From Phorcus lineatus (taxonomy: Eukaryota; Mollusca; Gastropoda; Trochida; Trochidae), in NCBI GenBank assembly GCA_921293015.1, contig OV121086.1:39201402-39265401 (forward strand): a DNA stretch of 64,000 nt, written 5' to 3'. Position 1 is the first letter of the stretch; every line of letters starts with the position of its first letter. Below, in pieces: positions 35,901 to 46,944 of the stretch. A program made the translations under genes and the position numbers. The notes under the pieces are model-generated. The model was not told the origin of the DNA, searched no databases, and was given only the letters and a program-made list of their open reading frames with translations.

Positions 35901-38670
35901 TAATTTAAAATCGGTAAATATAAAATTCTCAGTGTATATTTTCTCAGTGCATACATGGAAAACCTTAAGCATGAGATATCATCGACCTATCATCTATTTA
36001 GGATCACAACCAAGAGAAATGTCTCGGTTACTGAAAATTAATGTTTAATTCATTAGCGTCTTTTGCCCATTTCTTTTTATTTCACAAGATGTCCTGGATG
36101 ACGTATTTAAAGTTTTGGTAACTCGGGTCCTGCGGGTTCTTGATATCTCAATGGCATTGTCGATATTGTATTTACAATAATCTAATATACTATAGTTGTA
36201 ACTAGAAAACAGGAGCACAAACAACCTCTCCTAGGTTTACCAAATGACATGGAGTGACAATAATGTGACAGTTTCTTAATAGTATTAGAATATTGAAGAA
36301 ATCAATTAAATTTATCTAAATCTTATCTATCACATGAAATGTTGGATATTAAAAAGCCATACAAAAATAATTACATTATCTCCTCCTTCTAGCCAATTTT
36401 AGTCCTATTGTGACCATGTAATGAGTGAGCAAATCCTATATAGTCATGCTTAAGTTATTAAGTAGACGCTACATACAATTATTCATTGATTATTTAATTA
36501 AACATAAATTATTTTTGGAAATGTATTGATTTTCAAGATGTCATTTAGGAAGCAACTGTGGATATATTGCTTCCAGACATAACCGTTAGGTTGACCTGTC
36601 TGCTTAATACTGTTGCTATTAATCCTTTATGGTAAAAATGGTCACTTTAAGACTATACATTTATCTTATTTCCCTAGAGCTATGTCTGTGTCTTGACTCA
36701 AGATGAAAGAACATCAAAAGACGTCAAAAAGGCAGTCAATTCTGTTAACAGAATAATTAAGAAGAAAGGTAACTATACAATACCATAATCACGAAAGTAG
36801 ACAGTCCTATGGCAATGATTGCGTTATGGTTTCGTTTCCCTTTCTTTGACAGATACATTTAACTATTTGTTATTTTATTTATTATTATATTTTTAAATTC
36901 ATAAACACTAGTCTCATATTAAACTGTAGTCGACAATTACCGGATGAGCCATTGGAACAATGGTCATGAAGAAAAGAGTTCCCAAACATAGGATTTGTTC
37001 ATCAGACAATGCAAAAGAAAAATCCACAAACAAATATAAATCAAAGTCTTGTAATCAAATTTTCTTTTATTCCAAGATTTTTTATAATCATTATTCTATT
37101 GATTCCTTCATTTAGTTTTCTCTGCCCGCAAGCTCTTATATTGGTCTTGTTTTTCAATTGTCATTCGTCAACGTCAGAGATTCTACAGTTGCATCATTTT
37201 TCAACAGCGGCGTCGAAAGGACGTTCATCATTCTCCCTAACTTCCTTTGATGAAATTCTAATTTCCTCATTGGAGGCAAAAAGGTCATTTGTTTTATTGT
37301 TGCAATTTGAATGCAAATTACAATTCGTTTTTATTGTAAAGTTTGTGTTTTGAATATCTTTTTGTACTTAAAAACAAATTCTCCAATATCAATATCGTTA
37401 AAGTTGATGTACTTTAAAAGGGTTATGGCTGTTGGTACTACAATTTGTTCATTAAAAACCTGATATCGTTGCAAACTTAATCTTTAAAGGGAAACAGTAG
37501 GGGAGAGGTATTTTTGTTTACCTTAATATTGTGTGTATTTCTACCAGATCGTTTTTCCTATTCTCGGTAGCATCCTCGGACGCTAATTCCTTATCCAGAG
37601 CCTGCGTTAAGTGTCCGATGTTTTTAAAAAATAATATTCTAGCGCGATTAATCCTAACCTTGAACCCAAATACCAAGGTGAAATACCTACCTTATACAGT
37701 AAACAGGAAGTGACTGTAAATCATACTCGGTTATAACACGGTATATATTCTTTAACTGAATGATTAAAATAGCCTTAATTATGAAAGTTTCAGTACAAAT
37801 TACTTACAAATGCTGTTTGACCTTAACTCTTGTTATAGTATTCATTTTAGTTGAAACAAACAAACCCTGAATAGGGTATTCTCTATTTACATCAATACGT
37901 TTATAAAGTATCCCCTTTAGACTTCTTAAAGAAGGATAATAATAACATTGGAGAAAGTGTACTTGACAATGGAGTCCTTATGAGGTTAAATGTGAAGGAT
38001 GGAAGAAGTCACCGAGGACATTATGTGAATGTAGCAGTCAAGATTCATTAGCAGAACACGGGCAGAAATATTAGATGAAATGATACCCCTAATGAAGTCC
38101 AGAGTTAACAACACCCAGAGCGGCAAATAGTCCCAACGCAATGTTCTTATCAACTTTAGCTCGTAGGAGTAGTGTTACATCATTTGAGTGCTTTCGCTTA
38201 GATAAATGTAAAGAACTATTTTCAGATGGGAAAAGCGAATATTATCACTTTTTCAAATACACTCAGTGGCAAAAGAAACAATACCAAGGCAATTCCACGA
38301 TGTGGGAAAACGCAAAGAAAGGAACGTATGTTATTTCATTTACAATCAATCAACTACATCATTTAGCTGTGTAGTTCATGTATTTCAAGGAAAATGTTTA
38401 ACCCTTTGATATTTATGTGTAAATAGTAAAAGGAAGGTGTAACTCGGGTGTTTCTTATTTAAGCATCAAAACATTTGTAAAAAAAAACCCATTTAATAAG
38501 AAATAGTTACTGGTAACCTTTGGAATAAATTTACCATGAGTTGTAAATGAAATGAATGTTAAATGATATATCCGTTTAGGAAAACAGCGAAAATAAGAAT
38601 ATCTTGCACAAAACCACTAGAAGATTTTGCAAAAACTTTTTTGCGAGCATACGGCCAAAAGTTCATTTAA
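32913..38670 (+). CDS. Speculative six-exon gene, unknown protein
   Basis: Exons proposed by splice sites and phase: 32913-32941 (ATG, MTDSAITDI, donor AG|GTAAGG), 34603-34747 (acceptor TGTGTTTTGCAG), 36678-36768 (acceptor CTTATTTCCCTAG, donor AG|GTAAC), 37921-37984 (acceptor TATCCCCTTTAG), 38167-38325 (donor GTATGT) and 38580-38670 (stop TAA). All five junction phases agree and the joined frame is 192 codons without a stop. Segments include DERTSKDVKKAVNSVNRIIK and LEDFAKTFLRAYGQKFI. I do not recognise the protein. No signal peptide or membrane segment is evident. The third exon has diverged copies at 23.2 and 40.6 kb with stop codons, and family C copy 3 lies in the third intron. Several acceptors are only moderate and the exon-4 boundary was chosen to fit. 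Without transcripts this remains a hypothesis. Confidence 0.3.
33922..34021. repeat. Family C repeat, copy 2
   Basis: TCATTTGTCAACGTCAAATGC ... GGACGTCGAACGGACGTTCATCATTCTG ... TAATTTTAATTTC. It is the most diverged copy. Confidence 0.65.
35562..35750. other. Region with repeated CTGATGA motifs, no gene
   Basis: CATCCCCTGATGAGAAC and CATCCTCTGATGAAGTGCATCC lie 40 bp apart, with TCTTCATCAG nearby on the other strand. The pattern recalls retroelement ends with ribozyme-like cores, but no matching GAAA stem is present. Otherwise 34.8-36.6 kb holds nothing recognisable. Confidence 0.3.
36678..36768 (+). other. Family D exon-like block, copy 1 (open)
   Basis: Flanked by an acceptor and a donor and open in one frame for 30 codons (SYVCVLTQDERTSK ... 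NRIIKKK). It is the only one of three copies without an in-frame stop. It is treated as exon 3 of the speculative gene above. Confidence 0.4.
37161..37266. repeat. Family C repeat, copy 3
   Basis: TCATTCGTCAACGTCAGAGA, GGCGTCGAAAGGACGTTC, CTTTGATGAAATTCTAATTTCC. It lies in a 114-codon plus frame (37009-37353). The frame around GRSSFS and FDEILIS is shared with copy 4 but broken in copies 1 and 2. Confidence 0.75.
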
Positions 38671-39016
38671 GCAATGAAATGCACGGATATTTTTACGGAT
38701 CATTTAAGATAAAAATTAGTGCACATATGAATCAAATTTCTGAAATTATGGTCAGGCAATCCCTTCGCTCATTCCCAAATGTTCTCTTACACCAACGATA
38801 GAACAGTTTTCCCCGGTGAACTTAACGTACCTTAATGTCCCTAGCGTCACATAGAACCTAGCCATGCCCGTATAGTTAATTTCTTATTTACTCAGTCAGT
38901 ATTTAGTCACTCAGCTGATGGAAGCACACAACACGGTCTCTTGTGTTAGGCCGATTTTTACTTGAAAGTAATTCCGAAAGCGTTCCAGTACTGATAACTG
39001 CATAAATTCCAATGCC

Positions 39017-39205
39017 GTGAGTTTAAAAACATAATAATGTCCATTTATATAGCACTAAACTCCACTATGACGTGCTCATAGCGCATACAAGAGTCATGGA
39101 TCATTATTACCCTGGTCTCACCCAAGCTGCCGATTAAGCGCTTAAAAGTCACCTCCAACACAATCTACACCAGGTACCCAATTAGTACTGCTGGGTGAAT
39201 GGTCA
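39017..39205. repeat. Possible dispersed repeat
   Basis: ATGTCCATTTATATAGCACTA, TCCACTATGACGTGCTC, CACCAGGTACCCAATTAG and GCTGGGTGAATGG are the kind of GC-richer segments typical of invertebrate dispersed repeats. No second copy is present in this window, so it rests on resemblance only. Confidence 0.35.
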
Positions 39206-39972
39206 GAGGTTTTTTTCGTGTATTGATAAATAAAAACAAAACACATGTTATATTAAAGAACATACCTTATCATGATAGTGGTGGTATAAAGGTAAAAGGA
39301 ATCATCCCTGTCTCCAAAAAATATCTTTTGATAACACATTTCGACAGGTTTCATTGCAGAATCAATAGAATCCAACAGCGTTTATCTTTGATTGTTGATA
39401 TGGAGCAGCCAGTTTACTATCTATGATCAGACGCAGACATCCAAAAGCTGCTTTCTCTTGAACTTTTCACACTTAGCATTCTCCTACCAACTGTCTCTCG
39501 TGTCTTTTTTTTATCTTAGTTTAGCTGAGACAAGAAAACTAAGATGCAAACTATAGTTGTACTGAAAATACAACATTCTTAACGTACGACATTGGCCACT
39601 TAGGGAGTCACTCGTTTGAAAACTGATATATATATATACTTGTACATTAAAGGATTTGTACTCCCAATAACAATAGGACACAATTACGTACTATCGGGCC
39701 TTTAATATAGCATTATATGAGCACTGGTATCTTTATTCAATAAAACAAGTAATTACACATTGACATAACCTATGTCAGTGATGTAAACATTGACACTCTT
39801 TAAGTCGATCAATCAACAACAAACCTTGCAGTTTCCAAGACACATATAACTAGTTCAGACAGTGTAAACATCGTTGGCATTTTCATTGATACAACTAACG
39901 AAATTTTCACTGTCATAAAAAATCCATAAGTTTTAAAACGTAGCATCGGTTAAGATAATGTGTTCTACTCAG

Positions 39973-40124
39973 TGGAGGACAATGATTGTACCAAAAGGTT
40001 ATCTGTTATAGCTATTGACTTCTTTGAGAGGCATTATAGCTATGTCGAAGAAAACTGCCATGTACAGAAGAATTCGAAAGTTTTCATCATAAATGATTTG
40101 TCTTTGACGGATCTTTCGAGATAA
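39973..40124 (+). other. Weak terminal-exon candidate
   Basis: The acceptor TGTTCTACTCAG is followed by a 50-codon open frame (VEDNDCTKRLSVIAIDFFER ... TDLSR) to TAA. No paralogue or domain. It could be chance. Confidence 0.15.
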
Positions 40125-40597
40125 AATAATCCAATTTTAAAAAATTGCTTTTCTTAGGAGAAATGTGCCTTTGTATAAATGTGATATTTAAAGGTAAAGA
40201 GTTTTATTAACCTATTATTAACTGAATTATGATAATTCAACTGAAATAGTTAGATTGTGTCATAAATGATTGAAAATATATGTTCATTAAATCAATCATA
40301 TTCCAATAGTTAACATGGAAAGTAGGATAGCGAACAGGGAGATAAAGGAACATGTTCTACTTAAGAGTTGCGGCAAATACATAATAAAGGTTTGTTTTAG
40401 GCAATATAATATTTAATCACTCAATCAATTTAAAAATTATATTGACATCATTAAAGAAATAATATCAATTGTTAATGACTTTCTTGAAGTCTCATGGTCA
40501 TATTTAGGATTTGACTGTCAGTGGGAGTCTGGTTTGCTCAGAGACAGAATTGCAAGATCTATGTGTCTGGTTCAATATTGTAACTGTAAGGATGTGG

Positions 40598-40690
40598 TCC
40601 CTAGGGCAATGTCTGTGTCCTGACTTAAGTTAAAGAACATACAACGACGTCAAACATGTATTCAATTCTGATAAACAGAAAAAACATCCA
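40598..40690 (+). pseudogene. Family D exon-like block, copy 2
   Basis: Aligns with copy 1 through GGTCCCTAGGGCAATGTCTG, GTCCTGACT and AAAGAACAT.CAA.GACGTCAAA. In the frame of copy 1 it reads NVCVLT and then hits TAA where copy 1 has CAA. The acceptor is retained and the donor is lost. Confidence 0.4.
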
Positions 40691-41164
40691 GAACCCGGGA
40701 AATTATAGAATGTTTCAATCACCTAAAATATACTGCTACAGCAGTGAATGATGTATTTGGAGATGGAGCATTGTTTTTTTGTAAACACTCACACACACGT
40801 TTATCTATAGGCTCACATTGTAAAGCTGTTTGATGTTATGTCTCTATTTAATCGACGTAAAATGAATCGAAATATTTTACCAGAAATATTTTCTACTAAA
40901 TGAATGTTAGGTATTGTCACTTTTGTAGAAAACGCAAGATATGTGTTAAAAATTGCATGTAATACTATTCAGTGTAGTTCATATCACCTATACAGATTTC
41001 TTTTTTACTATCCCCAATTTATCATTACAAATTTCTTACTACCAATAACGAATTGAAATGATAAAACAGAAATATTTGTAAAGGCACGCAACAATCAACA
41101 CAAGCCCTTTAATAAAACAAATGTTACAGAGGAGAGAGTTTTGAAAAGAAAAGCCCTGGTAATG

Positions 41165-41350
41165 TGCTAATGACCAATTACAGTCATCGCAAATAATTAG
41201 AGATTCCTCACTGATACTCATCTCCAGGTCACGACCAGGTCACCATGCTCTGAGCAGATGCTACTTGATGTCACCTCACTCGCTAAAAGGATACAATGAG
41301 AAGGATGCTAAGGGGTTAAGTCGTAGTGAAAGAAGTTGTCGACGATTAAC
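41165..41350 (+). repeat. Inverted repeat H, left copy (decayed exon)
   Basis: CATCTCCAGGTCACGACCAGG, TCTGAGCAGATG, ACTTGATGTC, AAGGATACA, CTAAGGGGTTAAG and CGACGATTAAC match the minus strand of 45780-45965. The frame LQVTTRS..SEQ is recognisable but soon disrupted, so this is the broken copy. Confidence 0.65.
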
Positions 41351-42181
41351 TTATAATAACATTAAATAGAAAACTTTCCTTTCGAAAACTATAATGGTAC
41401 GATGTGCAATATGTTCTGAAAAACTGTACAACGTTTTGGAGTATGTGTTAAAGGAGGATTCAGCATTATCTAATAGCTATGATTATCACTTAGAAGTATC
41501 TCATGGTCATGGATGATTCCTGCTGCTTCATGCAGTTAAAACATTAAGGAAAATATAGACCGTTCTGTAAAGTTCCTACTTCAAAAGATTAATTCATGCA
41601 CATACGTTTCAAAGTTATCAAACTCAGTGTTTTCAACTAATCGTAGATATCCCTTAAAATTGTAGTCTTCATGATTTACAATGACTTTCTTAAAATTAAG
41701 ACAAAGACAATATTTCTGTAGCCGCTCATCAGGTATAAGTTATTTTGATCAGGAAGAAGTGGCAATGTCAGATTGGCTTCATGTTTAGAAGTCCTGAAAC
41801 TGATAGTCATTCTTGCTTCTTTAATTGACAATAAGAAGCACATTCATTTTAGTATTAGTTAGTTTTTCCAATGTTATAAATTCAAATGTTTTTTTTAAAA
41901 ATTGTAATACTTTCATACATAAATCACACAACCAATTAATTCTAAATTGGAAAGAAATTGTTCGAAACAAGCACTTCCAATCACTTAATAGAGTTCCACC
42001 GGGTAAGGATTCGTAAGAAATAACCTCAGTCTATACGAAAACGTATAATTCCTTTAGAAATATTGATGTTACCGACACAATTTACTTTAACTGGAGTTTT
42101 TATGACCATCCATCTATAGATCCCCTCTTTCTTGTTGCTATGCTCTTTAAGGAAGCATGTTTCCGGTCTTTTTTCTTAACC

Positions 42182-42290
42182 TCATTCGTTAACGTCTGAG
42201 ATGTTACAATTGCAGCACCCTCTTTTTATATCGGCGTCGACAGGACGTTCATCATTTTCCCGAACAGGCTTTGATGAAATCCTAATTTCC
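42182..42290. repeat. Family C repeat, copy 4
   Basis: TCATTCGTTAACGTCTGAGATG, TATCGGCGTCGACAGGACG, GGCTTTGATGAAATCCTAATTTCC. It lies in a 122-codon plus frame (42201-42569) that is not otherwise supported. Confidence 0.75.
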
Positions 42291-42633
42291 TTATCGGAGC
42301 CGAAAATATTCATTCTTTTTGTTGCAGCTATTTCAGTGCAAATTCAAATTCAGTACTTAATTGTAGTTTGTGCTTGGAGAGTCAAAGCAAAAAATGATAA
42401 GGACAATGGGTGTTTTCACTCTAAATTGTATTTACAAAAACCAGATTGCTGTTTCTCTACGTGGGAATTAAAAGCAGGCGAATCAGGTCTTGATTGGGTT
42501 AGAAATGAAAATGTTGTTGCAATTCTGATGTTTAATGACACGTACAGTTTATCTTATACTGTATGTTGAACATTACTTTACTGCATGAGGCCTATTCTCA
42601 TATCTTTTCATTATGTTACATGAAGATATAGAG

Positions 42634-42773
42634 ATTATTACCCGAGGAAGTGTGTCATATGATTTTTACGAAATGAGTGCGAATTTTTGTATTACCCGAG
42701 CGAGAGCGAGGGTTATACACAAGTTCGCACGAGTTTCGTAAAAGTCATATGACACAATTCCGAGGGTTATAAT
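42634..42773. mobile_element. Hairpin element with TGACGTCA pair, copy 1
   Basis: The ATTATTACCCGAGGAAGTG ... TTTGTATTACCC arm is followed after GAGCGAGAGCGAG by its inverted copy, ending CCGAGGGTTATAAT. Arms are about 63 bp at roughly 85 percent identity. TGACGTCA palindromes lie at 42848 and 42871, just outside the hairpin. Confidence 0.85.
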
Positions 42774-42847
42774 TTCTTTATTACCGATTCTATTTCATTT
42801 AAAACACACGGAAAGCGGCCTGCTTTCTTTGCGGCGGCCCGCTTCAG

Positions 42848-42878
42848 TGACGTCACGAACAATGGTTTGATGACGTCA
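42848..42878. promoter_or_regulatory. Paired TGACGTCA (CRE-like) palindromes
   Basis: Two perfect 8-bp palindromes 23 bp apart, start to start. Copies beside the hairpins at 54.2 and 61.5 kb are spaced 24 and 25 bp. Upstream GCGGCC...GCTTTCTT is shared with the 53.8-kb site. The motif is the ATF/CREB consensus. Function here is inferred only. Confidence 0.5.
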
Positions 42879-43804
42879 CAGACGACATAATACAGTAAAT
42901 AGCGCTGAAACAATCGTTGCTAGGCAAAAGTGATATGTGCACATGTGCTCATATTGAAAATATGTCATCACTTATGATTCACCATATGGGTAATAAATAA
43001 CATTAGGAGCATCACTTTGTCATCAGATTATTTGACTCCATAGGCACCAGACGTAAACGGTTACAGGTCATTGAATGAGTAAATCTTTTACGTCGTGTCT
43101 GATAGTATCCTGCTTTTTTAAATCGTATGTCGCTAAGCGTCATTAATATCTCATTCTTATTACATTAGTGATTTCAAATTATAACTAAGTAATTCATATC
43201 CCATTGTTTTCGTACCATGAAATTTTAAGTCATAAGTGTCGTGACACAGACGATTGTTGTTCGAAAAGACCACTCATTTTTATCTAGTCTTTATTTAACG
43301 GATCTACCTCCAGATCCCCTGTTGATTTCTGGGCGCATCTGCTTCATCGTCCTTACCGTCAGTACGGTGATTTTTCAGATGAGAAAGTTCGCTTCCCTGC
43401 AATTCAATGACTTAAGACATTGATTTCTTATTTCGTAACAAGAAGGCAACAGACCACGGGGACATAGTTTTCTAGATATTATCAGTACAATGCTCGAAGA
43501 GAAACAAACTGTATTAAGTGATCCTGTTTCTTGCAAAATGTTCCGGGCTAAATCAACACAACTTTTTGACTAAAGAAGTGTAATATTATAATTTTTATAT
43601 CTTTCTTGGATAATTTAAACATCAGCATATGAAGCTAAGAAAACATTAAAAGAAAAAAGTTTAAGTTTGGAAGGTATATCTTTAGAAGAACATAAGTTTG
43701 ACATGAACATGTGATTGATAAAATGGATATTTTTCATTGGCTTTACAGCCAAATGATCCAAAATGTTAGTGTCTGAAGCATTCTTTAATCAGTAACATTA
43801 TCCA

Positions 43805-43946
43805 TCACTTAGTATGTTCCCTGTAGTGGAGTTTGAATTCACTCAAAATGTCCTCTATGGTCTTACTTAATTTGCTAATGGATATTTGTCTCATAGGAGT
43901 CACTAAAAACTCATTTTGCCATCCATATGCATTTGCCTCTCGGTTC
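43805..43946 (-). CDS. Candidate terminal exon, unknown protein (family I)
   Basis: A minus-strand acceptor TTTGCATAACAG precedes a frame open for 46 codons (NREANAYGWQNEFLVTPMRQ ... LHYREHTK) to TGA at 43807-43805. The middle part is echoed by the decayed copy at 30655-30790, which gives some support for a former exon. No domain is recognised. The exon-like segment at 45924 lies upstream on the same strand, but the phases do not join at a good donor. Confidence 0.25.
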
Positions 43947-44029
43947 CTGTTATGCAAACATCAACTTACTTATGTTGAATATTGTTTTTTTATGTTTCTC
44001 TACGAATTAGTCTAGATCTTGATGTTAGT

Positions 44030-44196
44030 CGTAGAATTAGTAGTCGCAGTAGCAGTATTACTATTTGTGGTGATGATGGTGGTGGTAATAGTAGTAGAAG
44101 TAGTACATGTAGTAGTAGTAGTAGTAGTTGTAGAAGAAGCTGTAGTCGTCGTAGTAGTAGTAGTAGTAGAAGTAGTAGAAGTAGAAGTCGTCGTGG

Positions 44197-44238
<42 letters not shown>

Positions 44239-44292
44239 AAGTAGTAGTAGTAGTAGTAGTAGTTGTAGTAGTAGTAGTAGTAGTAGTAGTAG
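44030..44292. repeat. (GTA)n trinucleotide array
   Basis: About 260 bp of imperfect TAG/GTA repeats. All six frames give homopolymer-like proteins (Ser, Val, Thr, Tyr runs), which are artefacts. Confidence 0.97.
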
Positions 44293-45664
44293 GAGGGAAG
44301 TATTTTGGCAACTTCAAACTTCAAACTTCAAACTCAGGGTATGAACAGATGAAAGACAAGACTGTTAAAAGATAATGATGTTGTCGTTGTAAAGAGGAAA
44401 AGGTGTCATTACCCTTTAACCATTTGACTTGCATTCAAAGCACAGCCCTATTACCAAAAGGGATGCTTCAAGGTTAACTTATCCTCAAGAATAATTACAA
44501 CACTCGTTCTGAATCTCATAATCTACTTACGTTTTGTCTTACCAAGACACCGCATCCACAGTTGAATAAGTAAACCTTTTCAGATTTAATGCACTTTTGT
44601 ATGCCTCGTCCTCTAGATATAATATAATCTAGCCTTGCCCATACAGTAATTACATCAGTTTTCACAGTCATCCGTTTGATGAAACAACTATATTAGGTGT
44701 ATCAATGTAGATATTTGAATGGGAGCAGAATATCTATTTGAGAAAAACAGCTGATAAGTTGTTAAATGATTTTAGCAAAAATATCATACATAAAATATGT
44801 GCTTCCCCATATCTTTCTAGCGTTTGTTGTGGTCCCAACAAGACAAGATACCGTTGGGAAAATGATCAAGGGTGTAAAGGATATTTTAAAGTTAGCATAT
44901 TAATTTTTTTTGCATTCGTGATGTTTTTTAACGTTTAATGGCAGCTTATCAACAAAAGATGTTGACCCTACGGAGATTAATAAAACTTTATCTAATTTGA
45001 TTACATCATCGCGTGTCAGAAGTTTCTGTATGGCTAACTTCGGCATGGTGGTTAGCTTTCACTCTATTTGGAGTTTAATACTCTGAAATAAAGTGTAGAT
45101 GTTGCAATTGGTTAGTCTGTATTTCCGATTTCTAGGCATTTCGTCAATGTTAAAATGATACCAATAGTTCCATGGTACAGGTAGTACAGAAATGAACTTA
45201 TCATGGCTACACGATAACCTTTATTAGGGAAAATTTGAGAGTATAGTCTTCAAGTATAAAGTTTTCATGATTTGTGATCTGAACATCTACTCTCATGTAA
45301 TGTATAATCATAATTCTGCTTGATCTGGTTTGATGTCTTGCTTTTTAAAAGTAGTTATTTTGTGTCTTTTTGTTACAATTGACAGTAATCAATAAAACAA
45401 ACTAAAAGCAAACATTTATGTTCAAGGATTGAAACTGAATTAAATATCCATTAAGAATAAAGGGATATCTAAATAATATGTAAGACAAGTCTCCTAGTTA
45501 TATTTATTTATGATATTTTTATCATTGCTTTACATAGGTTGCCTGTGAATGTCTCAGAAAGTCACATGCTGACAATTCTTAATACAACAGTGCATCTTAA
45601 TAATTTTATTTTTTATTTTCATTTTGAACATATTTGTCTTAACAACCTTAACAACTTACACACT
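44293..45664. other. No recognisable gene
   Basis: Short frames only. CTAACTTCGGCATGGTGGTTAG at about 45036 resembles CTCAACTTCGGCATGTTGAG at 34909. The similarity is too short to call. Confidence 0.45.
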
Positions 45665-45965
45665 TTAAATTGTAGATGATGCAACATTACATGTTGAATA
45701 TTTTAAACACGAAAAGCATGAAAAGCCTCTATGCAAGTATATATCATCCTGCCTATCCACCAGTGTCAATTGAATGTAATTATCTGTTAATCGCCAGCCA
45801 CTGCTGCGTACACGCCTAAACCCCTTAACATAACCCTGAATGTATCCTTGTAGCGTGTCAGACGACATCAAGTGTTTTTTCTGCTCAGACCATGCTGACC
45901 TGGTCTTGACCTGGAGATTAGCCTCTGTGAGAAAAATCTTATTATCTGAGATTACTGTAATCATT
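45665..45965 (-). CDS. Exon-like segment, unknown protein (inverted repeat H, right copy)
   Basis: The minus strand has an acceptor GATTTTTCTCACAG at about 45925. It is followed by a frame open for about 86 codons, with ANLQVKTRSAWSEQKKHL, then YIQGYVKGFRRVRSSGWRL and NYIQLTLVDRQDD, and a stop at 45665. An inverted, disrupted copy lies at 41165-41350. I do not recognise a family. The general look (basic and aromatic, before a short hydrophobic strand) is compatible with a linker in a multi-domain protein, but that is a guess. No donor is clear-cut. Confidence 0.35.
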
Positions 45966-46325
45966 CATTAGCAGCGAATTTATTTCTAAAGACCTACAGT
46001 CCTAATTGTTTAATACTGCTATTACATTAAATTTTCTCCTATCTTAAGCAAACAGGAACTTGGTCAGTGATAGAAACCAGAATAACAAAATCTTTAGCGG
46101 TATCTGAGTTATCGAATGTTAGGATCAAACCACATGCAAATTCTATCCCTAAATCCTTTTGTGTTAAGAGTTATTTTTTGTGTTTATAAAAACAATATTG
46201 ATTTGGGGAAACAATGAATTGCCTTGTCACCATGCAAAGCTTACGTTTCAGTTAAATAAACAGATAGATGTATAGCGAAATTATATGCCCTCTGCTTCTT
46301 TTAACACAAACGAGTATTTCGCACC

Positions 46326-46944
46326 TTAAACGCACTAGTGCACGCCAATATTTGGTGAACACAACAATGCACAGATACTGCATATCTATCGATATAACTT
46401 ACTATCCTCACTCAAGTAATCTACCTCGTTAGTTATTTAACAAATATTTACGTATTCAGGTAGTGAATTGGATTTTTAAAGGCCGGAAGTATTTAATGTT
46501 ACGTTACATTAAATCCGCATGAACTACGATATCGGAAATATTAAAATTGTGTTCATAACCAGAAAAGCGGAAACGGCAGCCACTTTGGTCAATCCAATAA
46601 CAATGCTAAAACTGTGTTATTAAATCGGTTAATTTACAACATTGCTTTCATAAAACATGTTTCATGATTTGTTCTTAGTTCAGAGTTTAGGTAAATTCAA
46701 TAGCTGCACATAGTATTAGTTCAGCCGTTTCCAAGTGTCAATAATTAATCCGTTTTGTGCACAGCTAACCATAGATTTTTATATGTCAAAGCCGACAGCG
46801 GCTGTCTTCATTGTTGATTGCAGGTAAATTGTAAAGAATGTTTAGTATTTCATTGCATCGATAGAAAGTTTAAGTGAATGCATAAGTCCTCGTAAACCTT
46901 AAATAGCCAATTTAAACCGTAAAAGCGTGCACTAGTGCCTTTAA
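46326..46944. mobile_element. TTAA-flanked MITE, 611 bp
   Basis: TTAA at 46326-46329 and 46941-46944 bound 611 bp. The 16-bp termini are ACGCACTAGTGCACGC and, inverted, AGGCACTAGTGCACGC (one mismatch). TTAA target duplication is the hallmark of piggyBac-type elements. The interior has no open frame of note, so it would be non-autonomous. GCACTAGTGC within the terminus is itself palindromic. Confidence 0.7.

Noticed and set aside
37009-42569. Family C as a coding exon (shared GRSSFS and FDEILIS frame on plus)
   Set aside because: The frame is open in only two of four copies, and the minus strand is equally plausible, so coding is not supported.
44012-44375. Long overlapping open frames on both strands (poly-Ser, Val, Thr, Tyr)
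   Set aside because: They are translations of a (GTA)n array and vanish outside it.
45665-45965. NACHT/NLR linker identity for the exon-like segment
   Set aside because: Only a vague resemblance; no P-loop or other domain occurs nearby.
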